Assembly: GCA_937902315.1 (NCBI GenBank)
Contig: CALGUG010000012.1
Location: 62,001-126,000 of the forward strand
DNA: 64,000 nt
Source of the DNA: an uncultured Chloroflexales bacterium
GTDB lineage: Bacteria; Chloroflexota; Chloroflexia; Chloroflexales; Chloroflexaceae
Direction: 5' to 3'
In this document: in pieces, positions 42,710 through 51,638 of the stretch
Position numbering within the stretch: the stretch's first letter is position 1
Layout of the letters: the number at the start of each line of letters is the position of its first letter
Position numbers and translations under genes: made by a program
Notes under the pieces: generated by a model
What the model saw: the letters and a program-made list of their open reading frames with translations, nothing else
Told to the model about the DNA's origin: nothing
The model's database searches: none

Positions 42710-42825
42710 GTGGCACACAAAACAGGTTCGTCCCCAACTCAAAGCCGCAACATCTTAGTTCGACAGGCAACCGTTACTTTCCTGCGATCGTCTCTAGAGT
42801 TGAGTGACGAATATAGGAATTGAGT

Positions 42826-43422
42826 ATGTCTGAAACTGCAGTCCGAAACTATTTTTCGGTCGACTACGATGCTGCGCTTATCTTTGCATCGAAGGCCCAT
42901 CGCCATCAGGTTCGTAAAGGGACGGATATTCCATATATTGTGCATCCCATTCACGTATCGTTGTTGTTGATTCGCCATGGCTTTAACGAAACGCTCTCGA
43001 TCGCAGCCTTGCTACACGATGTAGTCGAAGATTGCGATGTCTCGTTGGAAGAGCTCAGGCAGCGCTTCGGAGACGAGGTAGCAGAGCTAGTCGCCGCCGT
43101 CAGCGATCCAAAGGGCAGCGATGGAGAAAAACTACCTTGGGAGGAGCGCAAAGCGTATAAACTGGCCCATTTGCGCACTGCGGGGCCAGACGCAGCAGCC
43201 CTGAAAGCAGCAGACGCCATTCACAATGCGCGCTCGATCTTGATCGACTTCCATCAGGTGGGTGATCAGGTCTGGAAGCGCTTTAAGCGCAGCCCTGAAC
43301 AGACCTTAGACTATTACGACGAGATCGTTGCGCTGGTGCAATCTAAACTTGCAGATCACTCGATCACCCAAGAGCTGGCGCAAACCGTGGCCGAGCTGCG
43401 CAAAAGCGTACGCGCCAACTGA
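42826..43422 (+). CDS. HD-domain hydrolase, (p)ppGpp hydrolase-like
   Basis: A 198-residue protein. ATG 42826 follows AGGAAT and is preferred to TTG 42820. Metal-binding and catalytic positions of the HD domain are visible in KAHRHQVRKGTDIPYIVHP, LLHDVVEDCDVS and LKAADAIHNARS, the pattern of the hydrolase half of RelA/SpoT and of stand-alone small (p)ppGpp hydrolases (MESH1-like). There is no synthetase, TGS or ACT domain. Degradation of alarmone or a related nucleotide is likely. It follows the STAS protein gene after 116 bp. Confidence 0.87.
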   Translation: MSETAVRNYFSVDYDAALIFASKAHRHQVRKGTDIPYIVHPIHVSLLLIRHGFNETLSIAALLHDVVEDCDVSLEELRQRFGDEVAELVAAVSDPKGSDGEKLPWEERKAYKLAHLRTAGPDAAALKAADAIHNARSILIDFHQVGDQVWKRFKRSPEQTLDYYDEIVALVQSKLADHSITQELAQTVAELRKSVRAN

Positions 43423-43423
43423 T

Positions 43424-43713
43424 CCCCAATTCTCTTAGAGTGCAAGAAAAGCTGTAGGTTATATGAGATTTCGCGCGATCACTCGAAATCTCATATAACA
43501 AAAACAGTCACCCTCTACTCTGCCGAAGGCCAATAAAGCACGAATACGAAATCCACTTGTATCGTTTCATTTTGGGGCAGCCTTTCCATACACAACGATA
43601 CGACCTCCTCGTGGCGGGCGGGATGTTGGTAGCCGTAGGCGGACGCGGTTGGGACCTTCTTTGGGGGCAGGACGAGACCGCCAGAGCGCTAAACTCAGCA
43701 AGCGGATTTGCTA
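43424..43713. repeat. Short element with hairpin joined to intact long element
   Basis: The short element's perfect 16-bp hairpin lies at 43458-43473 / 43484-43499, followed by CTACTCTGCCGAAGGCC. A complete long element then runs from TACGAAATCC (43545) to GGATTTGCTA (43713), 169 bp, with core 43625-43647 in reverse orientation. Confidence 0.85.
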
Positions 43714-43818
43714 TGAACTCGTATGCGGGAATGAGGAAGAAACTGCCCCTCTGCAAGGGCTTTCTGCTATAATCCAGCCTAACTTCCTTCCCTACCCATA
43801 AGCAACGAGGAGAGAACA

Positions 43819-44766
43819 ATGGCGTTTCGTGTGCTGGCTGACCAGGCTTTGCCAGAAGAAGTCCTGGCGCTGATGGCTGATACATGTGAGGTTGAGATTT
43901 GGGCCGCTGATCCCGAGCAGCGACAAGCCCAACTGGAACGCGCAGAAGCACTCTATACCTATGGCCATATGGAGGTCGATGGCGCTCTGATGGATCAGAT
44001 GCCGAAGCTGCGGATCATCTGTAACTTTGGGGTGGGCGTCGATCATATTCATCTCGACGATGCGCGCGAGCGCGGTTTACCGGTCACCAATACACCCGGC
44101 GTGCTCGATGGGGCGACCGCCGACCAAACCTTCGCGCTCTTGTTGGCGATCGCGCGCAAACTGGTGGTAGGCGAACGTTTCGCTCGCAGCCCCGAATTCA
44201 CATACTATAACCCGCGCCAATTTATGGGCTACGAAGTACACCACAGCACGATCGGCATCGTTGGAATGGGCGCGATCGGGCGGCAGGTCGCACGCCGCGC
44301 ACGTGGCTTTGATATGACAGTGCTCTACCACAATCGTCGACGTAACCTCGAGGCCGAAGCCGAATTGCCCGCCAGCTATGTTAGCCTGCCAGAGCTGCTG
44401 AAACAATCGGACTTTGTGACGCTCAACATGCCTCTGACCAAAGAGACCTACCATATGATCGGGCGCGAAGAGCTGGCGCTTATGAAGCCAACGGCCTTTT
44501 TGATCAATGCAGCCAGAGGTGGCGTAGTCGATCACGATGCCTTGGTCGAAGCCTTACAAAGCGGCCAGATCGCTGGTGCCGCTTTGGATGTCACCGAACC
44601 GGAGCCACTGCCGCGCGATCACCCGCTGTTGTTTATGGATAATGTGATCGTGGTGCCGCACTTGGGCAGCGCAACCTACCAAACCCGTCAGCGCATGGCC
44701 GAGCTTTCGGTCGAGAACCTGCTGGCAGGCCTGCGCGGCGAAGCAATGCCGAACCGCGTTGTGTAA
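43819..44766 (+). CDS. D-2-hydroxyacid dehydrogenase
   Basis: A 315-residue NAD(P)-dependent dehydrogenase, probably glyoxylate/hydroxypyruvate reductase-like. The nucleotide-binding motif is IGIVGMGAIGRQVARRA. A basic residue pair follows the second strand (YHNRRRNLEAE), which suggests NADPH preference. Active-site Arg lies in INAARGGVVDHDAL, Glu in LDVTEPEPLP and His in VVPHLGSAT. GAGGAGA precedes the ATG. It stands alone; a repeat pair lies upstream and a strong hairpin downstream. Confidence 0.92.
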   Translation: MAFRVLADQALPEEVLALMADTCEVEIWAADPEQRQAQLERAEALYTYGHMEVDGALMDQMPKLRIICNFGVGVDHIHLDDARERGLPVTNTPGVLDGATADQTFALLLAIARKLVVGERFARSPEFTYYNPRQFMGYEVHHSTIGIVGMGAIGRQVARRARGFDMTVLYHNRRRNLEAEAELPASYVSLPELLKQSDFVTLNMPLTKETYHMIGREELALMKPTAFLINAARGGVVDHDALVEALQSGQIAGAALDVTEPEPLPRDHPLLFMDNVIVVPHLGSATYQTRQRMAELSVENLLAGLRGEAMPNRVV

Positions 44767-44854
44767 CCCTTTTTGTTAGCAACCCTCGATCATACTTCGG
44801 CCAGCAAGCGCTGAACAATCAAGCTTTGGGCGAGCGATCTGTTGCTCGGTATTG

Positions 44855-44892
44855 TGTGGAATTTCGCACACTCATGCGAAATTCCACATTTT
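44855..44892 (+). terminator. Hairpin in the 44767-45245 gap
   Basis: Perfect 14-bp stem TGTGGAATTTCGCA / TGCGAAATTCCACA (44855-44868 / 44875-44888) followed by TTTTA. It may terminate the dehydrogenase transcript. It shares ATTTCGCA with other hairpins of the window. Confidence 0.65.
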
Positions 44893-45065
44893 ACTGCTTC
44901 ATACTTCGGTCGCGTTCAAATATTTCAATTAAAATTTTATACTTTTTTAAGGCAACGGGATCGATAGGGTGGCAAAAGCACATCAAGTTCCAACATTTCA
45001 TCTGAGCACTTGCAGATGACCTAGCCTTTATAAAGGCAAAAACGGGTTATCTATTTTAAAAAAAA

Positions 45066-45104
45066 GCCCTATACACTTTTTAAAAATTCATGTATAATAG
45101 GGCT
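45066..45104 (+). promoter_or_regulatory. Promoter and partial palindrome upstream of the sugar importer
   Basis: An extended -10 TGTATAAT (-10 hexamer 45093-45098) pairs with a weak -35 TATACA (45070-45075). The promoter is bracketed by the inverted sequences AGCCCTAT and ATAGGGCT (about 45065-45072 and 45097-45104), a possible operator for a sugar-responsive repressor. Confidence 0.5.
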
Positions 45105-45245
45105 ACCCAAATTGTAAACCACCAATTATTTATACTTCAAACAGAGTCGTCAAAGGAGGTTGATCTCAAAGGCTAGTTGCAAGGTCATTGCGTCTTCGAG
45201 AGTGTCACTGTGGACAAGTATGCTCGTTAGAAAGGGTTTTTCTCT

Positions 45246-46664
45246 ATGTTACGTGAACGGAAAACTCTGCGCATCTCTGCACTGCTAACTATACTGATGC
45301 TTTTATTGGCAGCATGTGGCGGCGCACCTGCTGCTACTCCAGCTGAACCGACCGCAGCGCCCGTCGCCGCTGAGCCGACTCAGGCGCCTGCTCCTGAACC
45401 AACCGCAGCGCCTGCTGAACCGACCGAGGCGCCTGCCGCTGAGCCGACCGAAGCTCCGGCGGCTGCAACCGAAGCGCCCGCCGCTGGTGCTGGCAAGCTC
45501 GAGATCTTTAGCTGGTGGACCAACGGTGGTGAGGCGACTGGTCTCAACAAGATGTATGAGATCTATCAGAAGGCCTACCCCGATGTTGAAATCATCAACG
45601 CTACCGTGGCTGGTGGCGCTGGTACCAACGCTAAGACCGTCTTGAAGACCCGCCTCCAAGGCGGCCAACCGCCAGATAGCTGGCAGGTTCACGCTGGTAA
45701 AGAGCTGACCTCCTATGTCGACGCTGGCCAAATGGAACCGCTGACCGAGTTCTTCAAGGAACAAGGTTTCGACAAAGCGATGCCACCGCTATTGCTTGAG
45801 CAGATCACCTACAAGGGCGAGATCTGGTCGGTTCCGGTCAATATCCACCGCTCGAATGTGCTTTGGTACAACAAGAAGCTCTTCGACGACAACGGTCTGA
45901 CCGCTCCCAAGACGATCGATGAGTTCTATGATGTTGCCGAGAAGCTCAAGGAGCTCAACGTAATCCCCTTGGCCGTAGGCGGCAAAGATAAGTTTGAAGT
46001 GCCCCACCTGTTCGAGTCGATCTTGCTGGCGACCTTCGGTCCCGAAGATTATGCGAAGCTCTTCACCAACGAAATCGGCTGGGATGATCCGCGCGTCCAA
46101 GAGGCCGCCGAAACAGCTAAGAAGTTCCTTGAGTACTCCAACGCTGACCGCTCTTCGCTCTCTTGGTCAGACGCTATGCAGTTGGTGCTCGATGGCAAAG
46201 CCGGTATGACCATTATGGGCGACTGGGCTGAAGGCTATGCTCTTAGCAAAGGCGCTCAGGTAAATGTCGACTTCGGCTATGCCGCTGCACCCGGCACCGA
46301 TGGCATCTTTATGTGGCTGAGCGACAGCTTTGGCTTAGCTAAGGGCGCTCCCAACCCCGAGCAAGCGATGGCTTGGTTGGCCGTTTGTGGCTCTAAGGAA
46401 GGTCAAGACGCCTTCAACCCCGCTAAAGGTTCGATTCCGGCCCGTACCGACGCCGATAAGAGCCTCTACGACGAATATCTCCAGTGGTCGATCGACCAGT
46501 TCTCGAGCACCCAACTCGCACCAAGTATTGTTCACGGTGCAGCCGCGCCCGAAGCATACATGACCAGCTTCGGCAACGCGCTCAACGTGTTTGGTAGCGA
46601 TGTTGATGTCGATGCACTGCTGATTGCGCTGGAAGATGCGAGCGTCGACCTGCCGAGCGAGTAG
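45246..46664 (+). CDS. Carbohydrate ABC transporter substrate-binding lipoprotein
   Basis: A 472-residue lipoprotein. A signal peptide ends at LLAAC (Cys23), followed by a low-complexity linker of about 60 residues built from APxEPTxAP repeats. The family-1 solute-binding domain begins at KLEIFSWWTNGGEATGLNKM. Conserved segments are GGAGTNAKTVLKTRLQGGQP, WYNKKLFDDNGLTAPKTIDE and MTIMGDWAEGYA, close to glucose/mannose- or multiple-sugar-binding proteins. It is followed by two permease genes. No ATPase is in the operon, so a shared MsmK/UgpC-type ATPase is expected elsewhere. Confidence 0.93.
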   Translation: MLRERKTLRISALLTILMLLLAACGGAPAATPAEPTAAPVAAEPTQAPAPEPTAAPAEPTEAPAAEPTEAPAAATEAPAAGAGKLEIFSWWTNGGEATGLNKMYEIYQKAYPDVEIINATVAGGAGTNAKTVLKTRLQGGQPPDSWQVHAGKELTSYVDAGQMEPLTEFFKEQGFDKAMPPLLLEQITYKGEIWSVPVNIHRSNVLWYNKKLFDDNGLTAPKTIDEFYDVAEKLKELNVIPLAVGGKDKFEVPHLFESILLATFGPEDYAKLFTNEIGWDDPRVQEAAETAKKFLEYSNADRSSLSWSDAMQLVLDGKAGMTIMGDWAEGYALSKGAQVNVDFGYAAAPGTDGIFMWLSDSFGLAKGAPNPEQAMAWLAVCGSKEGQDAFNPAKGSIPARTDADKSLYDEYLQWSIDQFSSTQLAPSIVHGAAAPEAYMTSFGNALNVFGSDVDVDALLIALEDASVDLPSE

Positions 46665-46827
46665 TCTGTAACAGCTTAAGCGCAATCAAACGATGATGCT
46701 GAAATGCGCGGGAAGATCAGAATTTCTTCCCGCGCATTGTGCTTAAATCATGCTCACACGATACACCAAATTTGATCTCGCACTATGCTGTCTAGAGCTA
46801 TTCATCTCATAAGAGAGGGTTTTTGGG

Positions 46828-47832
46828 ATGCAACACGCGCAACAGCAGAATGGTGTGCTCGCAGCACCTCAAACCAAAAAGCGACGGATCAGTCGCGATT
46901 CACTCACAGCGATCTTGATGCTTACACCATCGGTGATCGCGATCGCTATCTTTGTATATGGCTTTATCGCTTGGTCGGGTTTTGTTTCGCTCACAAGTTG
47001 GAGCGGTCTTAAACCTGATTATGGCTTGGTTGGACTCGACAACTATATCCGCGTCTTTACGACAGGTCGCTTCCAAACCAATGTGCGTAATCTGATCGTC
47101 TTTACCTTCTTCTTCTTAATCGCCTGTTTGGTGCTCGGCCTGCTGTTAGCGGTGCTGGTCGATTCGCGGGTCAAAGGTGAAGGGATCTTCCGCTCGATCT
47201 ACATCTTCCCAATGGCGCTCTCGTTTATTGTGACCGGTGTGGTCTGGCAGTGGATCTTCGCCCCGGGCAACTACCAAGCGAATCCGCCCGACCCAACAGG
47301 CATCAACCTGCTCTTTCACTCACTCGGGCTCGACGTTTTTATGACCGATTGGACCACCGACTCGCGGGTCTTGCCCAACATACGCTGGCTCAAAACGCGG
47401 CTCTTCTTACCCTTGGCCATGTTCCCGGTAATTATCGCGGCGGTCTGGCAGATGTCGGGCTTCACCATGGCGATGTACCTAGCTGGCCTGCGCGGTATCC
47501 CCGATGAGCTGCGCGAAGCAGCGCGCGTCGATGGCTGCACCGAATGGCAGGTCTTTCGCCATATCACCTTCCCGCTTTTGCAACCGATCACGCTCAGCGC
47601 AGTGATTATTTTGGGTCACATTTCACTTAAGATCTTTGATCTTATAGTCACAATGACGGGAGGCGGCCCAGGCAACAATACCGAAGTGCCCGGTTTGTAT
47701 ATGTATGAGCTGACCTTCAAAGCCAATAAGTTTGCCGAAGGCGCAGCCGTTGCCATGGTGATGTTAGTTATGGTCGCGGTCTTAGTGGTGCCGTACCTAG
47801 TCTACAATGCCAAAACCGAGGTGGAGCGATGA
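46828..47832 (+). CDS. Sugar ABC transporter permease, MalF/UgpA type
   Basis: A 334-residue permease with six hydrophobic segments. The N-terminus (QQNGVLAAPQTKKRRISRDS) is cytoplasmic; the coupling loop is PDELREAARVDGCTEWQVFRHITFPLL and the end includes TMTGGGPGNNTEVPGLYMYE, both typical of the MalF/UgpA branch. It overlaps the next permease by four bases (ATGA) and lies 163 bp after the binding protein. Confidence 0.95.
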   Translation: MQHAQQQNGVLAAPQTKKRRISRDSLTAILMLTPSVIAIAIFVYGFIAWSGFVSLTSWSGLKPDYGLVGLDNYIRVFTTGRFQTNVRNLIVFTFFFLIACLVLGLLLAVLVDSRVKGEGIFRSIYIFPMALSFIVTGVVWQWIFAPGNYQANPPDPTGINLLFHSLGLDVFMTDWTTDSRVLPNIRWLKTRLFLPLAMFPVIIAAVWQMSGFTMAMYLAGLRGIPDELREAARVDGCTEWQVFRHITFPLLQPITLSAVIILGHISLKIFDLIVTMTGGGPGNNTEVPGLYMYELTFKANKFAEGAAVAMVMLVMVAVLVVPYLVYNAKTEVER

Positions 47833-48704
47833 GCAGTGTCACCATTCCCCAAGCCAAAGCAGTCACAGGCAAAAGACGCCCACGTTATGGCTTGTATCTG
47901 CTGATGGGCATCTTCGCGGCCTGTTATCTGCTGCCGGTCTATCTGCTTTTGATCACAGCCTTCAAGAGCTTCGACCAAGTCAGCCTGAGCCGCATGTGGG
48001 AGCTGCCCAATAGCCTTAGCCTCGATAGCTTCGATCGCGCTTGGAACGGCGGCGAAGGCGTAATCGGTATGCGCAACAGCTTTATCAACAGCGTCTTACT
48101 GACTGTGCCCGCCACCGTGATCTCGTGTATTTTGGGTTCGCTCAACGGCTATGTGCTCTCGAAATGGCGCTTCCGAAGCTCCGAAACAATCTTCACCTTG
48201 ATTTTGTTTGGAATGTTCATTCCCTACCAAAGCATTTTGGTGCCCTTGGTCGAATCGCTGCGCCGCCTCAATCTGTATGGCTCGCTGGGCGGTCTGATTC
48301 TAACCCACGTCGTGTATGGCATTCCGATCACAACCCTAATCTTCCGCAACTACTACGCGGGCGTACCGACCGAATTGGTTGAAGCGGGCAAAATAGATGG
48401 TTCGTCCTTTTTTGGAATCTATCGCCACATTATGTTTCCGCTCTCTATACCGGGCTTTGTGGTGGTAGCGATCTGGCAATTCACCTCGATCTGGAACGAG
48501 TTTTTGTTTGGCCTGATCATTACCAACGCGCCGGAAAAACGACCGGTTACGGTTGCACTGCAGAATCTCTCGGGCAGCCAATTCACCCAATGGAACGTCC
48601 AAATGGCTGGCGCGCTCTTAGTCGCTCTGCCCACATTGGTGGTCTATATCTTCTTGGGGCGCTACTTTGTACGCGGTCTGTTGGCTGGCTCGGTCAAAGG
48701 CTAA
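47829..48704 (+). CDS. Sugar ABC transporter permease, MalG/UgpE type
   Basis: A 291-residue permease with six membrane segments and the coupling loop PTELVEAGKIDGSSFFGIYRHIMFPLS. GMFIPYQSILVPLVE and the C-terminal FLGRYFVRGLLAGSVKG are standard MalG-family features. It starts within the MalF-type gene (ATGA overlap), and the operon ends at the strong terminator at 48728-48766. Confidence 0.95.
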   Translation: MSSVTIPQAKAVTGKRRPRYGLYLLMGIFAACYLLPVYLLLITAFKSFDQVSLSRMWELPNSLSLDSFDRAWNGGEGVIGMRNSFINSVLLTVPATVISCILGSLNGYVLSKWRFRSSETIFTLILFGMFIPYQSILVPLVESLRRLNLYGSLGGLILTHVVYGIPITTLIFRNYYAGVPTELVEAGKIDGSSFFGIYRHIMFPLSIPGFVVVAIWQFTSIWNEFLFGLIITNAPEKRPVTVALQNLSGSQFTQWNVQMAGALLVALPTLVVYIFLGRYFVRGLLAGSVKG

Positions 48705-48727
48705 ACTACAAACCGCCATTTCAAAAC

Positions 48728-48766
48728 AGGAGCTATCTTTCAGCACAACAGAGATAGCTCCTTTTT
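48728..48766. terminator. Bidirectional terminator after the sugar importer
   Basis: Stem AGGAGCTATCT / AGATAGCTCCT (48728-48738 / 48752-48762) with TTTTT; it also lies at the 3' end of the convergent minus-strand gene. Confidence 0.88.
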
Positions 48767-48773
48767 GTATGCC

Positions 48774-49565
48774 TTATTCGGCCACTTGACGCTCAAGAAT
48801 GAGGGCAAGCTGCTCGCCCAAGCTGGCCGCAAACTGGGCGCGATCGCTAGCTTGTACATCGAGCAGATCGGGATTGCTCGGGTCGCGCACAACAGCCTGC
48901 CAGGTGATCCGCTCATCTTGTTGAAAAAGCGTGATATTGCGCATGCCAGTCAGCTGTGATTCGCGCACTTGGAAGAGCGAAATCAGGGCCGACATACGTA
49001 ACTGGCGCAAGCTGGCACTAAAACTGGACGGGAAGTCGCTGAGCAGACTTGGATCGCTCTGGGCGCCTTGAAGGCGCTGGGTACTTAATTCAAAGCTCAG
49101 ATTGTTTGGGCGGCTTTCTGGCAGGGCCAACAGCTCGCTCAGCTCGGCGATCATAAGCTCGGCAGAGGGCACATAGCGCAAAAAGTAGCGCTGATCACGC
49201 AGGGCAAACTGAACAATCGCATTGGCACCAATGGCGTAGCTGTAGGTGAGGCGCTCCGTCGGTCGCGCGATCTCGCACTGCAAGACCGCGAGCGGATAGG
49301 CGAACTCGATCACCAAAAACTCCATCGGGCGGTCGATATGATAGGCTTTCTCGTCTTCATCCCAAACCATACGCCCCGATGCTTCGAGCTGGCGTTTACC
49401 TTCGGCCCAAAGTGCCTCTTGGGCAGCACGATCGGCAGGATAAAGCGCTTGGTTATCGCCACCAAAGAGACGAGGTGCCTGCATCAGCATTAGCAGGTAG
49501 GCTAGTTCTGGGGTGCTTAGCTCAATGGTAGGCAGCTGGCGGTTTTCAGAGGTTTGCTCGCTCAT
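48774..49565 (-). CDS. Uncharacterised protein with EspG-like layout
   Basis: A 263-residue soluble protein. It begins LPTIELSTPELAYLLMLMQA, then RAAQEALWAEGKRQLEASGRMV, a middle segment of mixed strands (YSYAIGANAIVQFALRDQRY) and a C-terminal helix pair. The layout (N-terminal helix bundle with ELxxLL, then an L-A-x-x-G segment, then a beta-rich core) recalls EspG chaperones of ESX secretion systems. I cannot confirm this from sequence alone. It ends four bases before the stop of the WXG100-toxin gene on the same strand, and immediate linkage to two WXG100 proteins supports a T7SS-associated role. Confidence 0.6.
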   Translation of the reverse strand: MSEQTSENRQLPTIELSTPELAYLLMLMQAPRLFGGDNQALYPADRAAQEALWAEGKRQLEASGRMVWDEDEKAYHIDRPMEFLVIEFAYPLAVLQCEIARPTERLTYSYAIGANAIVQFALRDQRYFLRYVPSAELMIAELSELLALPESRPNNLSFELSTQRLQGAQSDPSLLSDFPSSFSASLRQLRMSALISLFQVRESQLTGMRNITLFQQDERITWQAVVRDPSNPDLLDVQASDRAQFAASLGEQLALILERQVAE

Positions 49566-49568
49566 TTT

Positions 49569-50894
49569 TTATCCTATCCAACCCATAGCCAGCAGGCTTC
49601 TCATTCCATTATAGGTATTTTGCGCCTGCCGAACCGTTTCTTGGGCCGCATGAATACCCATTTCCGCACCTTTCTCGACTCCATATTGAACAGGATTGAC
49701 CATCATTTTTGTAGCCTGTGTAATTGTGTCACCATGATCCACCCAGAAACCCATTCCTTCACCAGCAATAGGCGATAATAAGGAGATCGCAGAGATGTTT
49801 CTATCATATTCAAAAGGAGATAAAAGACCAAACGCGTCCTGTACACCTAATAATCTATTCCAATAAGTTAAACCAGATGCTTGACCAACCCAAGCATTAT
49901 CAGTTGGTCGATTCTCCAGATCTAAATAGTTATAACCTGGGCCTATTCCAAATTGAGTATATAAAAACCCTCCAGCATCATGAAACGCAGAATGATAGGC
50001 CATTGCAGAATCACGGGATGCAAGACCAAGATTATTGGGACCGGCTATACCACCTGTAGGGTTTAAGAGAGCTCCAAAAATCGGGTCAATACCAAATGCA
50101 TCGCCAACGATTTGCCCAAAACGTAATTGATCCCGACTACCCATGTAACCTGGGTGCTGTTTTTGATCTAGTTGTGCAACATTGTTAGTTTTCGCACGTA
50201 ACTCTTTAAATGTCTCATACTGGCGATCAAGATCGGCCCGATCAATTCCACGAATTTGGGCAATTCTATCAAGGGCAGAACTCACTTGAGCAGGACTAGC
50301 ATTAGGATTAGTTAAATCATCCATCGCCTCTGCAAGTGCTCTGGTTCCTTCACCCTGCCAAGTGCGCCCAATCATGTTGGTCATATATTCGTCTGTAAAA
50401 AGACTGCGAGGATCACGAGCAGGTTTAACCTCTTTCGAAGCATCAGTATCGTTCTCCTTGACACCTAGTGAAGCACCATCCTTCCCAGCTGAATGGTTTG
50501 AGGAGCCGCCATCATCACCATTCTGGCTAAATAGCAGGTCTCCCGCATCATGCAAAGCTGAATGCGCCGCTCCCCCACCATCGGCGGTGGGGCCGCCTCT
50601 AAAGGGACGACTGGCCTCTTCTTCAGCAGCACGCATAATTGCCATAATCTCGCGTGTTACACCTTCAGCTTGCTGCAAAGCATTTTCTAGGCGATTAACT
50701 GCCGGAAAGACGATCTGATCCATCTCGCGGATAAAGGCTTGGGAGCCTTCACCCAGCCAACCGCCCTGCTGCAAGGGTTGGTACGAACTTCGCAAGGCCG
50801 TCTTCAGCGCTTGAGTCTGAGCGATCTGATTACGCAAACGGCTTATAACTGTTTCGAGCTCGTCATATTTAACTTGGATAACCGGTGCGTTCAT
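49569..50894 (-). CDS. WXG100-like protein fused to a variable C-terminal domain (putative polymorphic toxin)
   Basis: A 441-residue fusion. Residues 1-98 form a WXG100 helical hairpin with the WLG motif at 46-48 (QQGGWLGEGSQAFIREMDQ). A disordered linker (about 99-165) follows. The C-terminal ~275 residues contain LLNPTGGIAGPNN, AMAYHSAFHDAGGFLYTQFG (residues 297-316), GIGPGYNYL and a terminal helical segment. This order resembles C-terminal domains of bacterial polymorphic toxins; His-Asp in HSAFHDAG might be catalytic, possibly phospholipase-like, but that is a guess. The DNA of the C-terminal part is clearly AT-richer than the WXG100 part, as expected for an acquired toxin cassette. No immunity gene is obvious. 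Confidence 0.8.
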   Translation of the reverse strand: MNAPVIQVKYDELETVISRLRNQIAQTQALKTALRSSYQPLQQGGWLGEGSQAFIREMDQIVFPAVNRLENALQQAEGVTREIMAIMRAAEEEASRPFRGGPTADGGGAAHSALHDAGDLLFSQNGDDGGSSNHSAGKDGASLGVKENDTDASKEVKPARDPRSLFTDEYMTNMIGRTWQGEGTRALAEAMDDLTNPNASPAQVSSALDRIAQIRGIDRADLDRQYETFKELRAKTNNVAQLDQKQHPGYMGSRDQLRFGQIVGDAFGIDPIFGALLNPTGGIAGPNNLGLASRDSAMAYHSAFHDAGGFLYTQFGIGPGYNYLDLENRPTDNAWVGQASGLTYWNRLLGVQDAFGLLSPFEYDRNISAISLLSPIAGEGMGFWVDHGDTITQATKMMVNPVQYGVEKGAEMGIHAAQETVRQAQNTYNGMRSLLAMGWIG

Positions 50895-50937
50895 AACACT
50901 CCTTATGTTTATCGATGTGATAGAGATCGCCGATGGC

Positions 50938-51033
50938 CTAACCGGAGTCTAAGCCAGACACAAGCCGCTTGACATTGCCTTTGTTAAGCATCGAAAGTAC
51001 TTCGATCTGCTGTTGCTCAAGGGCTTGCAGCAT
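50938..51033 (-). CDS. Small ORF, possible remnant of a helical protein
   Basis: A 31-codon frame from ATG 51033: MLQALEQQQIEVLSMLNKGN and then VKRLVSGLDSG. GGAAG precedes the ATG. Just upstream, two other frames encode similar helical heptads: DALEQL near 51086 and GELERALEA ending at the TAA that overlaps this ATG. Together they look like one short helical protein broken by two frameshifts. It could instead be a genuine tiny coupled ORF. The position between the two WXG100 genes is suggestive of a lost chaperone. Confidence 0.3.
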   Translation of the reverse strand: MLQALEQQQIEVLSMLNKGNVKRLVSGLDSG

Positions 51034-51113
51034 TAAGCTTCCAGAGCGCGCTCAAGCTCACCGATATAAACACAACTGCTCAAGCGCGTCCTCTATCCTG
51101 CTCAGATCAGCTA

Positions 51114-51638
51114 TTAAGGCTTTACCGAGTCAAATGGATCGACGAAGTCGCTACTCGATAGCTTCTCTCCATCGGAGCTGTTTCCTACAACTGCTCCGTT
51201 CGCTGCCCCGCTTCCAAATGGGTCAACAAAGTCATTGCTCGATAGCTTCTCTCCATCGGAGCCGCTTCCCGTTAAACCCTCAAAACGCGGGGGCTCAGTC
51301 CCTCCGATATTTCCATCAAGAATGCTACTGCGCGAATCGCCCTTAAACGGATTACTGGCCTGCTCTTCAGCGGCGCGCATAATCGCGATAGTCTCTTGCA
51401 TACTCGCTTCTACGGCCTGCAAAGCGCCTTGCAAACGAGCCACGGCTGGAAAGATTACCTGCTCCATCTCGCGAATAAAAGCCTGCGAACCTTCGCCCAT
51501 CCAACCACCTTGTTGAAGCGGTTGATAAGCCTGTCGCAAGGAGCGCTGCATGCTCTCAGCTTGAGCCAGCTGATTACGCAAACGACTTATAACCGTTTCG
51601 AGCTCGTCATACTTAACTTGGATAACCGATGCGTCCAT
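51114..51638 (-). CDS. WXG100 protein with duplicated C-terminal motif
   Basis: A 174-residue paralogue of the neighbouring fusion. Residues 1-98 are largely identical to its WXG100 domain (shared IQVKYDELETVISRLRNQ and GEGSQAFIREM; WMG at 46-48). Instead of a toxin it has a 75-residue acidic tail in which SDGEKLSSNDFVDPF (127-141) is repeated as SDGEKLSSSDFVDPF (155-169). The short tail could be a secretion signal, an adaptor site or what remains after loss of a cassette. WXG100 proteins leave the cell through EccC-type ATPases; none is encoded in this window. Confidence 0.88.
   Translation of the reverse strand: MDASVIQVKYDELETVISRLRNQLAQAESMQRSLRQAYQPLQQGGWMGEGSQAFIREMEQVIFPAVARLQGALQAVEASMQETIAIMRAAEEQASNPFKGDSRSSILDGNIGGTEPPRFEGLTGSGSDGEKLSSNDFVDPFGSGAANGAVVGNSSDGEKLSSSDFVDPFDSVKP
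51154..51262. repeat. 25-bp direct repeat inside the WXG100 tail
   Basis: Identical 25-bp copies at 51154-51178 and 51238-51262, 84 bp (28 codons) apart, encode the repeated peptide motif. Confidence 0.9.
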
